Part shown: in pieces, positions 52,075-62,680 of the stretch
Layout of the letters: each line of letters starts with the position of its first letter
How positions within the stretch are numbered: the first letter of the stretch is position 1
From: Maritalea mobilis
Lineage (GTDB): Bacteria; Pseudomonadota; Alphaproteobacteria; Rhizobiales; Devosiaceae
DNA length: 64,000 nucleotides
Assembly: GCF_004363175.1 (NCBI RefSeq)
Contig: NZ_SNYR01000003.1
Coordinates: 208,183-272,182 of the forward strand
Reading direction: 5' to 3'
Translations under genes and position numbers: made by a program
Notes under the pieces: generated by a model
The model's input: the letters and a program-made list of their open reading frames with translations, nothing else
What the model was told of the DNA's origin: nothing
Database searches by the model: none

Positions 52075-53892
52075 TTAAGACGCTTTTGCAGCCGCGCGTG
52101 ACGCACGCTTACGATCGTTCGGATCGAGCATGATTTTGCGCAAGCGAATGCTCTTTGGCGTCACTTCCACATATTCGTCATCAGCGATGTAAGACAAGGC
52201 TTGCTCCAAAGACATTTTCTTTGGTGGTGTCAGCTTCACCGCATCATCTTTACCAGCCGCCCGCACGTTGGTGAGCTGCTTGCCTTTGAGCACGTTCACT
52301 TCCAAATCATTACCGCGCGAATGCTCGCCAATGATCATGCCTTCATAAACGTCCACGCCTGGCTCGATGATCATCGGGCCACGATCTTCCAAGTTGAACA
52401 TCGCAAATGGCACAGCTTTACCATTGCCATTGGAAATCAACACGCCTGTGCGACGGCTCTGCATTTTGCCGCGATATGGCGCATATTCATGGAATACGCG
52501 GTTAAAGATCGCTGTGCCGCGTGTGTCTGACAACAATTCAGGCTGATAACCGATCAAACCACGGGTTGGCACATGCAGCACCAAACGGGTGCGGCCACCG
52601 CCAGATGGCTTCATCTCAATCAAATCGCCTTTGCGCTCTGAAAGTTTTTGCACCACTGGGCCTGAGAATTCTTCATCCACATCGATGATCACTTCCTCAA
52701 TCGGCTCCAATGTTTGGCCATTTTCTTCCCGGAACACCACTTTCGGACGGCCCAAGCAAAGCTCAAAGCCTTCACGACGCATTGTTTCGATCAAAACAGA
52801 CAACAACAATTCGCCACGGCCAGCCACATCATAGCTGTCACCATCTTCACCGTCAGTCACCTGCAAGGCCACATTACCCTCGGCTTCCGCATAAAGGCGA
52901 TCGCGAATAACGCGTGACTGAACTTTGTCACCTTCAGTACCCGCCAACGGACCATCATTCACCCGGAACGACATGGACAAGGTTGGGGGATCGATCGGCT
53001 GCGCCTGCAAAGCTTCTTTCACGCTAGGCGATGCAATTGTGTCCGCCACCGTGGTGGTCAACAAGCCAGAAAGCGCAACAATGTCGCCCGCCTTCGCTTC
53101 TTCCACTGGCACACGCTCCAACCCTTTAAAGGTCAGCACTTTTGAAATCCGACCACGCTCAATCACGGTGCCGTCAGCAGAAAGGCCGTGCACTTGATCA
53201 TTTGGCTTGATCGAACCTGAAACCACACGACCGGTCAAAATCCGACCCAAAAATGGGTTGGATTCGATGGTGGTCGCCAACATTTTAAACTCACCCTCTT
53301 CCACTGTGGGCGCTGGCACATGGTCAATCACCATATCCAACAACGGGGTCATGCTTTCTTGCGGGCCGCTTGGGTCGGCCGCCATCCAGCCCTGCTTGGC
53401 TGAACCATAAAGCACTTTGAAGTCCAACTGTTCTTCATTGGCGTCCAGTGCCACGAACAAATCAAAAATCTCATCAAGCACTTCTTCAGCGCGCTGATCA
53501 GGCTTGTCGATCTTGTTGATCGCAACAATCGGCTTAAGGCCAATTTTCAACGCTTTAGACAACACAAATTTGGTTTGTGGCATTGGGCCTTCAGCCGCAT
53601 CCACCAACACAATCGCGCCATCCACCATGTTGAGGATCCGCTCCACTTCACCGCCAAAGTCGGCGTGGCCCGGTGTGTCCACAATATTGATGTGCGTGTC
53701 TTTCCAATCCACCGAGGTGACTTTGGCCAAAATGGTAATGCCGCGTTCACGCTCCAGATCATTGCTGTCCATAGCCCGCTCTTCAACGCGTTGGTTTTCG
53801 CGGAAGGAGCCGGATTGTTTCAAAAGCACGTCAATCAGGGTCGTTTTACCATGGTCAACGTGCGCGATGATGGCGATATTGCGCAAAGCCAT
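52075..53892 (-). CDS. typA: Translational GTPase TypA/BipA
   Basis: A protein of 605 residues. The G1 motif is HVDHGKTTL (residues 11-19), with G2 RGITILAK, G3 DTPGHADF and G4 NKIDKPD. The EF-G-like domains and the TypA-specific C-terminal domain ([22 protein letters not shown]) follow. It acts on the 70S ribosome and supports 50S assembly and stress growth. It is monocistronic, with its terminator at about 52020. Region 53893-54134 upstream shows no other feature. Confidence 0.97.
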   Translation of the reverse strand: MALRNIAIIAHVDHGKTTLIDVLLKQSGSFRENQRVEERAMDSNDLERERGITILAKVTSVDWKDTHINIVDTPGHADFGGEVERILNMVDGAIVLVDAAEGPMPQTKFVLSKALKIGLKPIVAINKIDKPDQRAEEVLDEIFDLFVALDANEEQLDFKVLYGSAKQGWMAADPSGPQESMTPLLDMVIDHVPAPTVEEGEFKMLATTIESNPFLGRILTGRVVSGSIKPNDQVHGLSADGTVIERGRISKVLTFKGLERVPVEEAKAGDIVALSGLLTTTVADTIASPSVKEALQAQPIDPPTLSMSFRVNDGPLAGTEGDKVQSRVIRDRLYAEAEGNVALQVTDGEDGDSYDVAGRGELLLSVLIETMRREGFELCLGRPKVVFREENGQTLEPIEEVIIDVDEEFSGPVVQKLSERKGDLIEMKPSGGGRTRLVLHVPTRGLIGYQPELLSDTRGTAIFNRVFHEYAPYRGKMQSRRTGVLISNGNGKAVPFAMFNLEDRGPMIIEPGVDVYEGMIIGEHSRGNDLEVNVLKGKQLTNVRAAGKDDAVKLTPPKKMSLEQALSYIADDEYVEVTPKSIRLRKIMLDPNDRKRASRAAAKAS

Positions 53893-54134
53893 TTTAAAGG
53901 TCCAATCTATTGGGAGTTCTATCTGCCGCTGCTTTACTTGCGTTACGGCTTTGGAGCAAGACCTATTTGCGCAAACAACCGAAAAACCGGGTCTTAAAGC
54001 CCCTGAACTGTAGTTTTAGGTAAATATGTGCGCCATCGGCAACAGCCAATGCTGCGCCAAACCCAGTTTTTCCTTCGCAATATACCCGAATAATGTACAG
54101 TACTCAGCATTACGCCACCAATAATCGACCTGCC

Positions 54135-55334
54135 ATGTTTAAAGACTTCTCCGCCCAAGCCCTTTTTATGGGCATTTTGGTTGCCTTTGTCGGCTTCGCC
54201 AGCTCCTTTGCCGTTGTGCTGCAAGGCCTGCGCGCCGTGGGCGCCACCGATGCTGAGGCCGCAACTGGCTTGATGATGCTGTCGATCTCCATGGGATTGG
54301 GCGGTATATACCTCGCCCGCAAATATCGCATGCCCATTTCTGTGGCCTGGTCCACCCCCGGCGCGGCCTTATTGATCAATTCCGGCCCCATCGAGGGCGG
54401 CTTTGGCGTGGCCATTGGTGCCTTTATCATCAGCTCAATCTTGGTGATTTTGGCCGGACAGATCAAACCCTTCGGCACCCTGATCAATAAAATTCCGAGC
54501 GCCATCGCCAACGCCATGCTGGCAGGCATTTTGGTAATCTTGTGTTTCGCGCCGTTTAAAGCCATCGCGTTTAACCCGGCCCTTGGCCTACCCATCGTTT
54601 TGGCGTGGCTGATTGTGGGACGCTTCAACAAAGTGCTGGCGGTGCCCGCCGCCTTGATCGCCTTTGTGATTGTGGTGGTGCTGGCCATCGAATTGCCCAC
54701 AGACAGCGCCGCGCAATTGGCAGCGGCTTTCCCCCCAAAACTAGATCTGGTGATGCCCGGTTTCAGCCTGCCTGCTTTGTTTGGCCTCGCGCTGCCGCTA
54801 TTTTTCGTCAATATGGCCAGCCAAAATATTCCCGGCCTCACCGTGTTGCGGGTGCATAATTATGAAGCGCCCGCGGGCAGCCTTTTCTCCACCACAGGTG
54901 TGTTCAGCCTATTGGCCGCGCCCTTTGGGGCCCACGGGGTCACCTTGGCCGCCATCACCGCCGCCATGTGCGCCAGCGAAGATGCCCATCCCGACCCACA
55001 AAAACGCTATTGGGCCGCCATTATTGCCGGCATTGCCTATTTGTTTTTCGGCTTGGCCGCCGGGGTCGCCGCCACCTTCATCACCCTCGCCCCCGGCATT
55101 TTGATCGAAGCGGTGGCAGGCCTTGCCCTGATCGGCGCTTTTGCCGGATCAGCCAAAGGCGCGTTTGAAGGCGAAAACCACCGTGAAGCCGCTGCCGTCA
55201 CCTTCCTCATCAGCGCCTCCGGCGTGAGCTTCTTTGGCATCGCCGGGGCATTTTGGGGATTGTTGGCAGGCATATTCATTGCCTACGCCAACAATTTGGT
55301 GCGGCGAAATAAAGAGAATTTGGACAATAAATAA
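54135..55334 (+). CDS. BenE family transporter (benzoate:H+ symporter-like)
   Basis: A protein of 399 residues from the ATG at 54135 with 12 membrane helices. FVGFASSFAVVLQGLRAVGA, PISVAWSTPGAALLINSG and MASQNIPGLTVLRVHNYEAP are typical of BenE. The family is named for benzoate uptake, but no aromatic catabolism genes are near, so the substrate is uncertain. A hairpin (GGGTCTCTCA/TGAGAGACCC at 55335-55362) follows the stop codon but lacks a clear T-run on this strand. Confidence 0.85.
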   Translation: MFKDFSAQALFMGILVAFVGFASSFAVVLQGLRAVGATDAEAATGLMMLSISMGLGGIYLARKYRMPISVAWSTPGAALLINSGPIEGGFGVAIGAFIISSILVILAGQIKPFGTLINKIPSAIANAMLAGILVILCFAPFKAIAFNPALGLPIVLAWLIVGRFNKVLAVPAALIAFVIVVVLAIELPTDSAAQLAAAFPPKLDLVMPGFSLPALFGLALPLFFVNMASQNIPGLTVLRVHNYEAPAGSLFSTTGVFSLLAAPFGAHGVTLAAITAAMCASEDAHPDPQKRYWAAIIAGIAYLFFGLAAGVAATFITLAPGILIEAVAGLALIGAFAGSAKGAFEGENHREAAAVTFLISASGVSFFGIAGAFWGLLAGIFIAYANNLVRRNKENLDNK

Positions 55335-55522
55335 GGGTCTCTCATCTGGCGCTGAGAGACCCCCACAATTCGATTTATCAGCAGCAAATGGGAGTTCGCA
55401 ATGCAGTCAAAATCCTGCGCATAGTGCCTGAAATAAGGGCTTTTGCTCAAGATGACCTGAATGATACCAACCCACCGCTTTCGTCTAATCGCCTCATAGC
55501 AGCAGCGAACCAGAAATTTGAT

Positions 55523-56125
55523 TTAAAATTGAATGGTTTGACCAATACCATTGGCCAGGCGGAAGCCGAACTCGCCATCGTCGCTTGGAACCACAGAGCA
55601 AGGCCAATCTAAGGCCAACGCCATCGCGCTTGGCCAAATCACTTGCTGCAGCTCAAGCCCTTGCGGCGCGGCATGATCAAGCGGGTGCGCGCCCTGCCAT
55701 TCAATCAAATTCGGCGTTGACGACGGAAACACATAGCCATGTCGCTCCACCGCAAATTGCCAGCGCAATTCCCCACGCGCCAAATCCAAAATCTCATAAT
55801 GATCTGGCCCCATCTCCCGCGCGGTTTGCGCAATATCTTCGCACCGCGCCACCATGCCAATGGCAGCAATCTCGTCGCCAGCAAAGCTTGGTACATCAAG
55901 CCCGAACCAGCGCGACCGTTTGGGCGACGCAGCAGGATTGATGGCAATCAATTCAAGATAGATGGGATAATGCGGCGCTTCGATGCGCCATAATTTATTG
56001 TGGGTGGCAAACAATTCATGCTCGCCACCGCCAAACGGTTCCACGCCAAACCATTTGGTCAATTGAGCGGCCCCGCGCGATAAATCGGCAGTGCCCAAAA
56101 CCAAATGGTCCAGCGTCAGCCTCAT
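55523..56125 (-). CDS. VOC superfamily / glyoxalase-like domain protein
   Basis: A protein of 200 residues. It begins [41 protein letters not shown], like the glyoxalase-like (PF13468-type) VOC proteins, with a possible metal histidine at residue 7. YLELIAINP is a conserved second strand. The enzymatic role is unknown. It starts within the argG stop (ATGA) and is thus coupled to argG. The gap 55363-55522 holds nothing recognisable. Confidence 0.78.
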   Translation of the reverse strand: MRLTLDHLVLGTADLSRGAAQLTKWFGVEPFGGGEHELFATHNKLWRIEAPHYPIYLELIAINPAASPKRSRWFGLDVPSFAGDEIAAIGMVARCEDIAQTAREMGPDHYEILDLARGELRWQFAVERHGYVFPSSTPNLIEWQGAHPLDHAAPQGLELQQVIWPSAMALALDWPCSVVPSDDGEFGFRLANGIGQTIQF

Positions 56126-57342
56126 TTTTTCAAATCGCGACGTGCGGCATATGTTTTCAACCGCAAGCCATTCAATTTGATAAAGCCTTGGGCATCATGG
56201 TGATCATAGGTGCCTGAACCTTCTTCAAAGGTCACCAAATCTTCTGAATACAAAGAGAATGGTGAGGTGCGGCCCACAACAGTTGCGCTGCCCTTATAAA
56301 GCTTCAAGCGCACTTCACCGGCCACCATCTCCTGGCTCTTATCGATCAAGGCTTGCAGCATTTCACGCTCTGGCGAATACCAGAAGCCATTATAGATCAG
56401 CTCAGCATAGCGCGGCATAATCTCGTCTTTAAGATGCGCAGCGCCACGGTCCAAGGTGATGGATTCCATGCCTCGGTGTGCTTCAAGCAAAATGGTGCCG
56501 CCCGGCGTTTCATAAATGCCACGGGACTTCATGCCCACAAAGCGGTTTTCAACCAAATCCAAGCGGCCAATGCCATACTTGCCGCCCAATTCGTTCAGCT
56601 TGGTCAGCAATGCAGCAGGCGTTAGCTTTTCACCATTGATGGCGATTGGGTCGCCTTTTTCAAATTCCACAGTGATATATTCTGGTGTATCCGGCGCATC
56701 TTCTGGATTTACAGTGCGCTGATACACATAATCCGGCGCTTCCACGGCTGGATCTTCCAACACCTTGCCTTCAGACGAGGTGTGCAGCAGGTTCGCATCC
56801 ACAGAGAATGGCGCTTCACCACGCTTATCTTTCGGCACCGGAATTTGGTGCTGTTCAGCAAATTCAAGCAAACGGGTACGCGACTGCAAATCCCACTCAC
56901 GCCAAGGCGCAATCACGCGGATATTTGGGTCCAGCGCATAGGCTGCCAATTCAAACCGCACCTGATCGTTGCCCTTACCAGTCGCGCCATGCGAAATCGC
57001 ATCAGCGCCCACTTCATGGGCAATTTCCACCAAACGCTTTGAAATCAAGGGGCGGGCAATGGACGTGCCGAGCAAATAGACGCCTTCATAAAGGGCGTTG
57101 GCACGGAACATGGGGAACACAAAGTCGCGCACAAATTCTTCGCGCACATCTTCAATAAAGATTTCTTTGATGCCCATCATTTCCGCTTTTTTGCGGGCAG
57201 GCTCCAGCTCTTCACCTTGGCCCAAATCGGCTGTGAAGGTCACCACTTCACAATCATAGGCCACCTTCAGCCATTTCAGAATGATTGAGGTGTCCAACCC
57301 GCCAGAATAGGCCAACACCACCTTATTGATTTTCTTGCTCAT
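56122..57342 (-). CDS. argG: Argininosuccinate synthase
   Basis: A protein of 406 residues, full length. The ATP pyrophosphatase P-loop is [16 protein letters not shown] (residues 10-25). [18 protein letters not shown] and the citrulline/aspartate-binding segments are intact. It condenses citrulline and aspartate in the penultimate step of arginine synthesis. It is followed by the VOC gene in a two-gene unit; no other arg genes are near. Confidence 0.98.
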   Translation of the reverse strand: MSKKINKVVLAYSGGLDTSIILKWLKVAYDCEVVTFTADLGQGEELEPARKKAEMMGIKEIFIEDVREEFVRDFVFPMFRANALYEGVYLLGTSIARPLISKRLVEIAHEVGADAISHGATGKGNDQVRFELAAYALDPNIRVIAPWREWDLQSRTRLLEFAEQHQIPVPKDKRGEAPFSVDANLLHTSSEGKVLEDPAVEAPDYVYQRTVNPEDAPDTPEYITVEFEKGDPIAINGEKLTPAALLTKLNELGGKYGIGRLDLVENRFVGMKSRGIYETPGGTILLEAHRGMESITLDRGAAHLKDEIMPRYAELIYNGFWYSPEREMLQALIDKSQEMVAGEVRLKLYKGSATVVGRTSPFSLYSEDLVTFEEGSGTYDHHDAQGFIKLNGLRLKTYAARRDLKK

Positions 57343-57503
57343 CGGCTCAAACTCTTCGCTTTAGTGCTATCTCGCGCCCCTTATAGATTTGCGCGGGGCA
57401 AATGAAAAGCCATTCCCCATAAAATGCGACCCAATAAACCCATAGACAATTACAATAAAGCTGGGCATATGATGAAAACATCATGTTATCGGGAGGAGCC
57501 AGC

Positions 57504-58178
57504 ATGATGGAATGGATCGCTGAATTCGCCACTATTTTTCTGCCAAGTCCGGCGCTACTCGCCGCCTTTGCAGTTGCCACCATCATTTTAGCCATCACCC
57601 CCGGGCCCGACATGGCACTTTTCTTATCGCGCGCCCTCAATTTTGGCCGCGCCCATGGCTTTGCGGCCCTCGCGGGCGCTTGCTCCGGCATCTTGATCCA
57701 CACATTGCTGGTCGCCCTTGGCATTTCTGTGCTGATCGCCACCGCCCCCACCGCTTTTCTGGTGTTGAAAATTGCGGGTGCGCTTTATTTGATTTGGCTG
57801 GCCATCGGCGCGCTGCGCGCTGGCAATAATGTGCAGTTCAGCTTTGGCAAAAGCACCAAACAACCAAGCCTTAAAAAATCATACCTCACTGGTATTGGCA
57901 TCAATTTGCTGAACCCAAAAATCGTTCTGTTTTTTATGACCTTTTTGCCGCAATTTGTGGTGGCGGGCGACCCCTATGCCGCGCACAAATTGTTCAGCCT
58001 CGGCATTTTATTCATCGTGATTTCTCTGCCACTCACCGTCGCCATGATTGCAGGGGCGGATTGGCTGTCAAAAGCCTTGCAGAAATCCAAATGGATTGGC
58101 CGGGCGCTTAATTATTCTTTCGCAGCCGTTTTCACCGCATTTGCCGCAACCATTCTGACCGCACAAGCCAGACATTAA
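57504..58178 (+). CDS. LysE/RhtB family amino acid exporter
   Basis: A protein of 224 residues from the ATG at 57504, which is preceded by GGGAGGAG at good spacing (an ATG at 57483 lies upstream of that site). Six membrane helices and the LysE/RhtB signature AITPGPDMALFLSRALNFGRAHGFAALAG, plus LTGIGINLLNPKIVLFFMTFLPQF, are present. It likely exports an amino acid or homoserine lactone-like compound. Confidence 0.9.
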   Translation: MMEWIAEFATIFLPSPALLAAFAVATIILAITPGPDMALFLSRALNFGRAHGFAALAGACSGILIHTLLVALGISVLIATAPTAFLVLKIAGALYLIWLAIGALRAGNNVQFSFGKSTKQPSLKKSYLTGIGINLLNPKIVLFFMTFLPQFVVAGDPYAAHKLFSLGILFIVISLPLTVAMIAGADWLSKALQKSKWIGRALNYSFAAVFTAFAATILTAQARH

Positions 58179-58196
58179 ATCGAGTAAGGCCCACAT

Positions 58197-59045
58197 ATGA
58201 ATTATCGTCACGCATTTCATGCCGGTAATTTTGCTGATGTAATTAAACACATTATTCTCACCCGCATTCTCAGCTATATGCAGCGCAAAGAAGCTGGATT
58301 GCGCGTGCTCGACACCCATGCGGGCATCGGCCTTTATGATTTGACCAGCGAGGAAGCTCAGCGCTCACCCGAATGGGAACAAGGCATCAAAGCGCTGCTG
58401 GCCGCTCAGCTTGATGAAGAGGTGCAGCAGGTCATCGCCCCATATCTGGAGATTGTGAAAAATCTCAATGAGGGCGACAAGCTAACCCGCTATCCCGGCT
58501 CACCGCTGATCGCGCAAATGATGCTGCGGCCACAAGATCGGCTTTCGGCCATTGAATTGCACCCGCAAGATATTCAGCGCCTGGAACATAATCTAGCAGG
58601 CGACCGAAAAACCAAAGTAACCCATTTGGATGGCTGGCAAGCTTTGGTGGCCCATGTGCCTCCAAAAGAAAAACGCGGCGTGATTTTGGTGGACCCACCA
58701 TTTGAAAAAGCGGGCGAGTTTGGCCGATTGGCGGATGGCGTGAAAAAAGCCCATCGCCGCTTTTCCGGCGGCGTTTATGCCCTGTGGTATCCCATCAAAG
58801 ACAATGAGGCGAAAGAGCACTTTTTGCTGCAATTGCGCGAAAGCGGCATTGGCAAAATTTTGCGGATCGAGTTTTTCATCGACAAACCCTCCAGCCCGCC
58901 CAAATTGCACGGCACCGGCATGATTGTGGTCAACCCGCCCTATGTGCTGCACGACGAAATGAAAAAGGCACTGCCTGCGCTGCTGCCCATTCTCGCCCCC
59001 AGCGGCCGCGGGCGCGTGCGGGTGGAGTGGCTGCGCGAAGACTAA
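58197..59045 (+). CDS. rlmJ: 23S rRNA (adenine(2030)-N6)-methyltransferase RlmJ
   Basis: A protein of 282 residues. It starts with MNYRHAFHAGNFADVIKHI, the RlmJ signature. The SAM site is VLDTHAGIGLYDL and the catalytic motif is VDPPFE (DPPY-type). It methylates A2030 of 23S rRNA. It follows the LysE gene after 18 bp. Confidence 0.95.
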   Translation: MNYRHAFHAGNFADVIKHIILTRILSYMQRKEAGLRVLDTHAGIGLYDLTSEEAQRSPEWEQGIKALLAAQLDEEVQQVIAPYLEIVKNLNEGDKLTRYPGSPLIAQMMLRPQDRLSAIELHPQDIQRLEHNLAGDRKTKVTHLDGWQALVAHVPPKEKRGVILVDPPFEKAGEFGRLADGVKKAHRRFSGGVYALWYPIKDNEAKEHFLLQLRESGIGKILRIEFFIDKPSSPPKLHGTGMIVVNPPYVLHDEMKKALPALLPILAPSGRGRVRVEWLRED

Positions 59046-59114
59046 TAATTTTTGGCGCAAATTGTCCTAAACTTGACGCAGCAATGTCTATAAGCTATTT
59101 TTGACAAGACTTAT

Positions 59115-59128
59115 GGTTTGATCAAACC
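59115..59128. promoter_or_regulatory. Perfect 14-bp palindrome upstream of the isochorismatase gene
   Basis: GGTTTGATCAAACC is fully symmetric and ends 19 bp before the start codon at 59148. A TTGAC element lies at 59101. It could be an operator, for example for the co-encoded GlxA-type regulator, although AraC sites are usually direct repeats. Confidence 0.45.
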
Positions 59129-59147
59129 TCAAACTGAAAGGCGCGAA

Positions 59148-59702
59148 ATGTCAAATAAGAACCATGCATTGCTGATCATCGATGTGCAAGAAAGCTTCCG
59201 GCACCGGGATTATTATCAAGAAAAATATGTGCCAGACTTTGTGGCCCAGCTTCAAAAATTGATTGATGGCGCAAAGGCCAACAACATCAAATTGGTGCAA
59301 ATTTTTCACATTGAAGAACAAGGCGCTTTTGCCAAATCCTCTGGCCATATCCATACATTCGCGCCAATTGAGCTGACGCCAGACCATATTATTGAAAAAA
59401 CCCGCCACAGCGCCTTTGTGGGCACACCACTCGATATATGGCTGAAGGAACAAGGCATTGATGAACTGACCATTTGCGGCATTCGCACGGAGCAATGCTG
59501 CGAAACCACCACCCGTAATGCGAGCGATATGGGCTACAAGGTCAATTATGTGACCGATGCCACCCTGACATTCGACATGCATCATCCAGATGGCTCAGCG
59601 CTCTTGGCGGATCAAATCAAACACCGGACGGAAACCGTTTTGGCGGGGCGCTTTGCCACCATTCGCAGTGTCGATGACACCATCGCCCATTTTGGAGACT
59701 AA
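59148..59702 (+). CDS. Isochorismatase-like cysteine hydrolase
   Basis: A protein of 184 residues from the ATG at 59148. The catalytic Asp is in LLIIDVQESF, the Lys in IIEKTRHSAFVGTPL, and the Cys in CGIRTEQCCETTTRNASDMGY. This triad is that of the cysteine-hydrolase group (nicotinamidase, biuret hydrolase, isochorismatase), which cleaves amides or imides. The substrate is unknown. The next gene, only 2 bp away, encodes a GlxA-type regulator, a common pairing. Confidence 0.9.
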   Translation: MSNKNHALLIIDVQESFRHRDYYQEKYVPDFVAQLQKLIDGAKANNIKLVQIFHIEEQGAFAKSSGHIHTFAPIELTPDHIIEKTRHSAFVGTPLDIWLKEQGIDELTICGIRTEQCCETTTRNASDMGYKVNYVTDATLTFDMHHPDGSALLADQIKHRTETVLAGRFATIRSVDDTIAHFGD

Positions 59703-59704
59703 CA

Positions 59705-60718
59705 ATGGATAGAGGGCCAGCACCCACCCCCATCAAAACCTATTTTGTGATCGGGCCCACCCCGTTGATGCTGGATATTGCTGGCCCTTGCGAGGTGCTG
59801 CGCGGCGCCAATATGGCGCAAAATCAATGGCGCTATGAGGTGGAATTTATCTCCGCCCAGCCAAACGCCCCCTCCTCCATGGGCCTTGCACTTTCTGATC
59901 TAAAACCATTGCCGGATACAATTGAAGAGGATGCCATGGTGGTGATCAGCGGCAATGCCAGCGCCATGCCTGGCTTCGCCGCCATGCCAGCTGAACAGGA
60001 AACAAAAAACGCCAACACACAATTGGAAGATTGGCTGCGCCGCACCATCAACCCGAAACATAAGGTGGTGACCGTATGCAGCGGCGCGCTGAACGCGGCG
60101 CGGGCGGGCTTGTTTGATGGCAAACGATGCACCACCCACCATAAATGCTTGGACGAGTTGCGGGACATTTCCCCCAAATTAAAGGTCGAAGAAAACCGCC
60201 TCTATATTGAAGATGGCAATCGCTATTCAAGCGCGGGCATCACCTCTGGCATTGATTTGATGCTCTATATTGTGGGGCAGCAGTTGGGGTTGGCCATCGC
60301 CGCGCAAATCGCCCAGCATATGGTGGTGTTTACCCGCCGTGACGGCAACGAACCGCAGCTTTCGCCTTTCTTGCAGGGGCGTAGTCATTTGCACCCCACC
60401 ATTCACCGTATTCAAGATCAGGTGACCACGGACCCCGCCCTCAACTGGACGGTGGAACGGCTGGCCGCCGAAGCGCATATGAGCGCCCGTCACTTCTCGC
60501 GCCTGTTCAATCAAGAAACCGGTTTGAGCGTGCCCGACTATGTGAATGGATTGCGCATCGCCATAGCCGAACATCAGCTCAAGGCACAACATATCAGCAT
60601 CGAAAAGCTGGTAGATGATTTAGGCTATAACTCAGCCCGGCAGTTTCACCGGGCATGGAAGCAACGCCACAACCAATCGCCACGCCAATGGCAGCGCACG
60701 CAATTGGCCAGCGCTTAA
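59705..60718 (+). CDS. GlxA family AraC-type transcriptional regulator
   Basis: A protein of 337 residues. The N-terminal DJ-1/PfpI-like domain covers about 10-200 and retains the nucleophile elbow VVTVCSGALNAARAGLFDGKR. The C-terminal AraC helix-turn-helix pair covers about 235-335 (WTVERLAAEAHMSARHFSRLFNQETG and ISIEKLVDDLGYNSARQFHRAWKQ). It forms an operon with the isochorismatase-like hydrolase and probably controls it. Confidence 0.93.
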   Translation: MDRGPAPTPIKTYFVIGPTPLMLDIAGPCEVLRGANMAQNQWRYEVEFISAQPNAPSSMGLALSDLKPLPDTIEEDAMVVISGNASAMPGFAAMPAEQETKNANTQLEDWLRRTINPKHKVVTVCSGALNAARAGLFDGKRCTTHHKCLDELRDISPKLKVEENRLYIEDGNRYSSAGITSGIDLMLYIVGQQLGLAIAAQIAQHMVVFTRRDGNEPQLSPFLQGRSHLHPTIHRIQDQVTTDPALNWTVERLAAEAHMSARHFSRLFNQETGLSVPDYVNGLRIAIAEHQLKAQHISIEKLVDDLGYNSARQFHRAWKQRHNQSPRQWQRTQLASA

Positions 60719-60727
60719 AATAAAGGC

Positions 60728-61924
60728 CTATTCGGCTGCCGCAATAGCATCGCGTTCTTTTTTGCTCATGCGCTCAGTTTCAGATTTCAACTGACCACAG
60801 GCTGCGAAAATATCGCGGCCACGCGGGGTGCGCACTGGGCTGGCATATCCGGCCATATTGACGATGTCGGCAAATTTTTCGATCTGCGCCCAGCTTGAAC
60901 ATTCATATTGTGAACCCGGCCATGGGTTGAACGGGATCAAATTGATCTTGGCTGGAATACCATCCAGCATCCGCACCAATTTCTTGGCGTCCTGCACGCT
61001 GTCATTCACATCTTTGAGCATCACATATTCAAACGTAATGCGCTTGGCGTTGGAAAGACCCGGATAATTGCGGCAAGCTTCAAGCAGCTCTTCAAGTGGC
61101 CATTTTTTGTTGATCGGCACCAACTCATTGCGCAGCTCATCATTCACCGCGTGCAATGAAATCGCCAACATCACGCCGGTTTCTTCGCCAATTTTTGGAA
61201 TGAACGGCACAACGCCAGAGGTCGACAAGGTGATGCGGCGACGCGACAGGGAAATGCCTTCCCCGTCAGACATCAGCAACATTGCTTTTTTCACATTGTC
61301 ATAATTATAAAGCGGCTCGCCCATGCCCATCATCACCACATTGGTGACCGAGCGAATGCCTGCGCGCGGCACAATGCCATCCGTTGGGCGCTCGCCGCCC
61401 GGATAATCGCCCAAACGTTCCCGCGCCATCAACACTTGCGAGACTATTTCACCTGCGGTGAGGTTGCGCACAAGCTTTTGCGTGCCGGTGTGGCAGAAGG
61501 TGCAGGTGAGCGTGCAGCCCACTTGCGACGACACACACAAAGTGCCGCGATCTTCTTCAGGAATATATACCGTCTCAACATCAACTGGCGGCATATTGGG
61601 TTGCATCGGGTCTTTAAACCGGAACAACCATTTGCGCGTGCCGTCGGTTGAAACTTGCTCACTGACAATTTCAGGACGAGACAGGTCAAACTTTTCAGCC
61701 AATTGCTGCCGCAAGCCTTTAGCGATATTGGTCATCTGATCAAAATCGCTAGCGCCATTGACATAAAGCCAGTTCCACAACTGGGAAACCCGCATCTTGC
61801 GCTGCTTTTCAGGCAAGCCCAATTCTTCCAGCGCCTGCATCAGATCGTCACGATCCATCCCCACCAAAGATGGTTTGGTGGCGGTTTTCACATTGGCATT
61901 GGCAATATCTAGGCTGATCGACAT
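60728..61924 (-). CDS. rlmN: 23S rRNA (adenine(2503)-C2)-methyltransferase RlmN
   Basis: A radical SAM enzyme of 398 residues. The cluster motif CTLTCTFC (CxxxCxxC) lies in [32 protein letters not shown] and the catalytic cysteine near the C-terminus (FAACGQL) are present. It methylates A2503 of 23S rRNA and A37 of some tRNAs. It is convergent with the glxA-like gene. Confidence 0.97.
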   Translation of the reverse strand: MSISLDIANANVKTATKPSLVGMDRDDLMQALEELGLPEKQRKMRVSQLWNWLYVNGASDFDQMTNIAKGLRQQLAEKFDLSRPEIVSEQVSTDGTRKWLFRFKDPMQPNMPPVDVETVYIPEEDRGTLCVSSQVGCTLTCTFCHTGTQKLVRNLTAGEIVSQVLMARERLGDYPGGERPTDGIVPRAGIRSVTNVVMMGMGEPLYNYDNVKKAMLLMSDGEGISLSRRRITLSTSGVVPFIPKIGEETGVMLAISLHAVNDELRNELVPINKKWPLEELLEACRNYPGLSNAKRITFEYVMLKDVNDSVQDAKKLVRMLDGIPAKINLIPFNPWPGSQYECSSWAQIEKFADIVNMAGYASPVRTPRGRDIFAACGQLKSETERMSKKERDAIAAAE

Positions 61925-62002
61925 GTTATAACCTCATCAATTCAGAGGCGAGCCAATACCAGAACCTAGGCCAAAAGGCAAAGAATTTAGATGGACGGCT
62001 CG

Positions 62003-62542
62003 CTAGCCACACGCATTATCAATGGCGCGCATCGACGCGGTTGCGCCGGAAAGTGAAAAGACCAAGCGCACCTTGGTGCCCCGCTGGTCGATCCCTTCAA
62101 CCACCATGGTTGACCCACGCCGCATTGCCGCGGCCATATCGGCACTTTGGCTCACATCTTCAAGCCACGCCGCATCGCCCTGGGTAAACATGGAATAGGA
62201 TTGGCTGCCAATTTGCACGGCGGCCAAACTATCTGTTTGAAAATCAAAGCCCGCCACAAGATTAATCTCATAACGCACACCCTCATTCGGGCGGTGGGTC
62301 ACATAAAAATATGGGTCACCCATATCTTCCAATTGCGGCTCAATTTCCACCGGCTTGGAATGGGTGAAGCACAAATTTGTGGCAGATTTCACCGTGGAAT
62401 AGGCAGACCAGGCTTTAAAATCACCCAAAGATTGCACCGATTGTGCAAAGCCCGCTTGGCCCACTGCCAGCACCATAATCATGGCCAAAAATCCAATTTT
62501 GACCAAGGAGCAAGAAGAGATTGCCATATTTCTGATGCGCAT
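62003..62542 (-). CDS. IalB-family (invasion-associated locus B) periplasmic protein, copy 1
   Basis: A protein of 179 residues from the ATG at 62542 (an ATG at 62527 is also possible). The signal peptide runs through FLAMIMVLAVGQAGFAQ. The IalB core has FKAWSAYSTVKSATNLCFTHSKPVE, YFYVTHRP and a C-terminal FSLSGATASMRAIDNACG, with one cysteine near each end that may form a disulfide. IalB relatives are common in Alphaproteobacteria and not limited to pathogens. A second copy lies upstream on the same strand. Confidence 0.85.
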   Translation of the reverse strand: MRIRNMAISSCSLVKIGFLAMIMVLAVGQAGFAQSVQSLGDFKAWSAYSTVKSATNLCFTHSKPVEIEPQLEDMGDPYFYVTHRPNEGVRYEINLVAGFDFQTDSLAAVQIGSQSYSMFTQGDAAWLEDVSQSADMAAAMRRGSTMVVEGIDQRGTKVRLVFSLSGATASMRAIDNACG

Positions 62543-62680
62543 AAACCTGCCTATCATCTATGTGTGCCTGATTTTGGGGTTAAACCACAGCTTGGCTGAA
62601 AATGCACCCCAAAACAGACCCTAAACGCACGAAAGCGCGAACCTAGGTCCGCGCCTCGCATGAATTTGTCCCAGTTGGGA

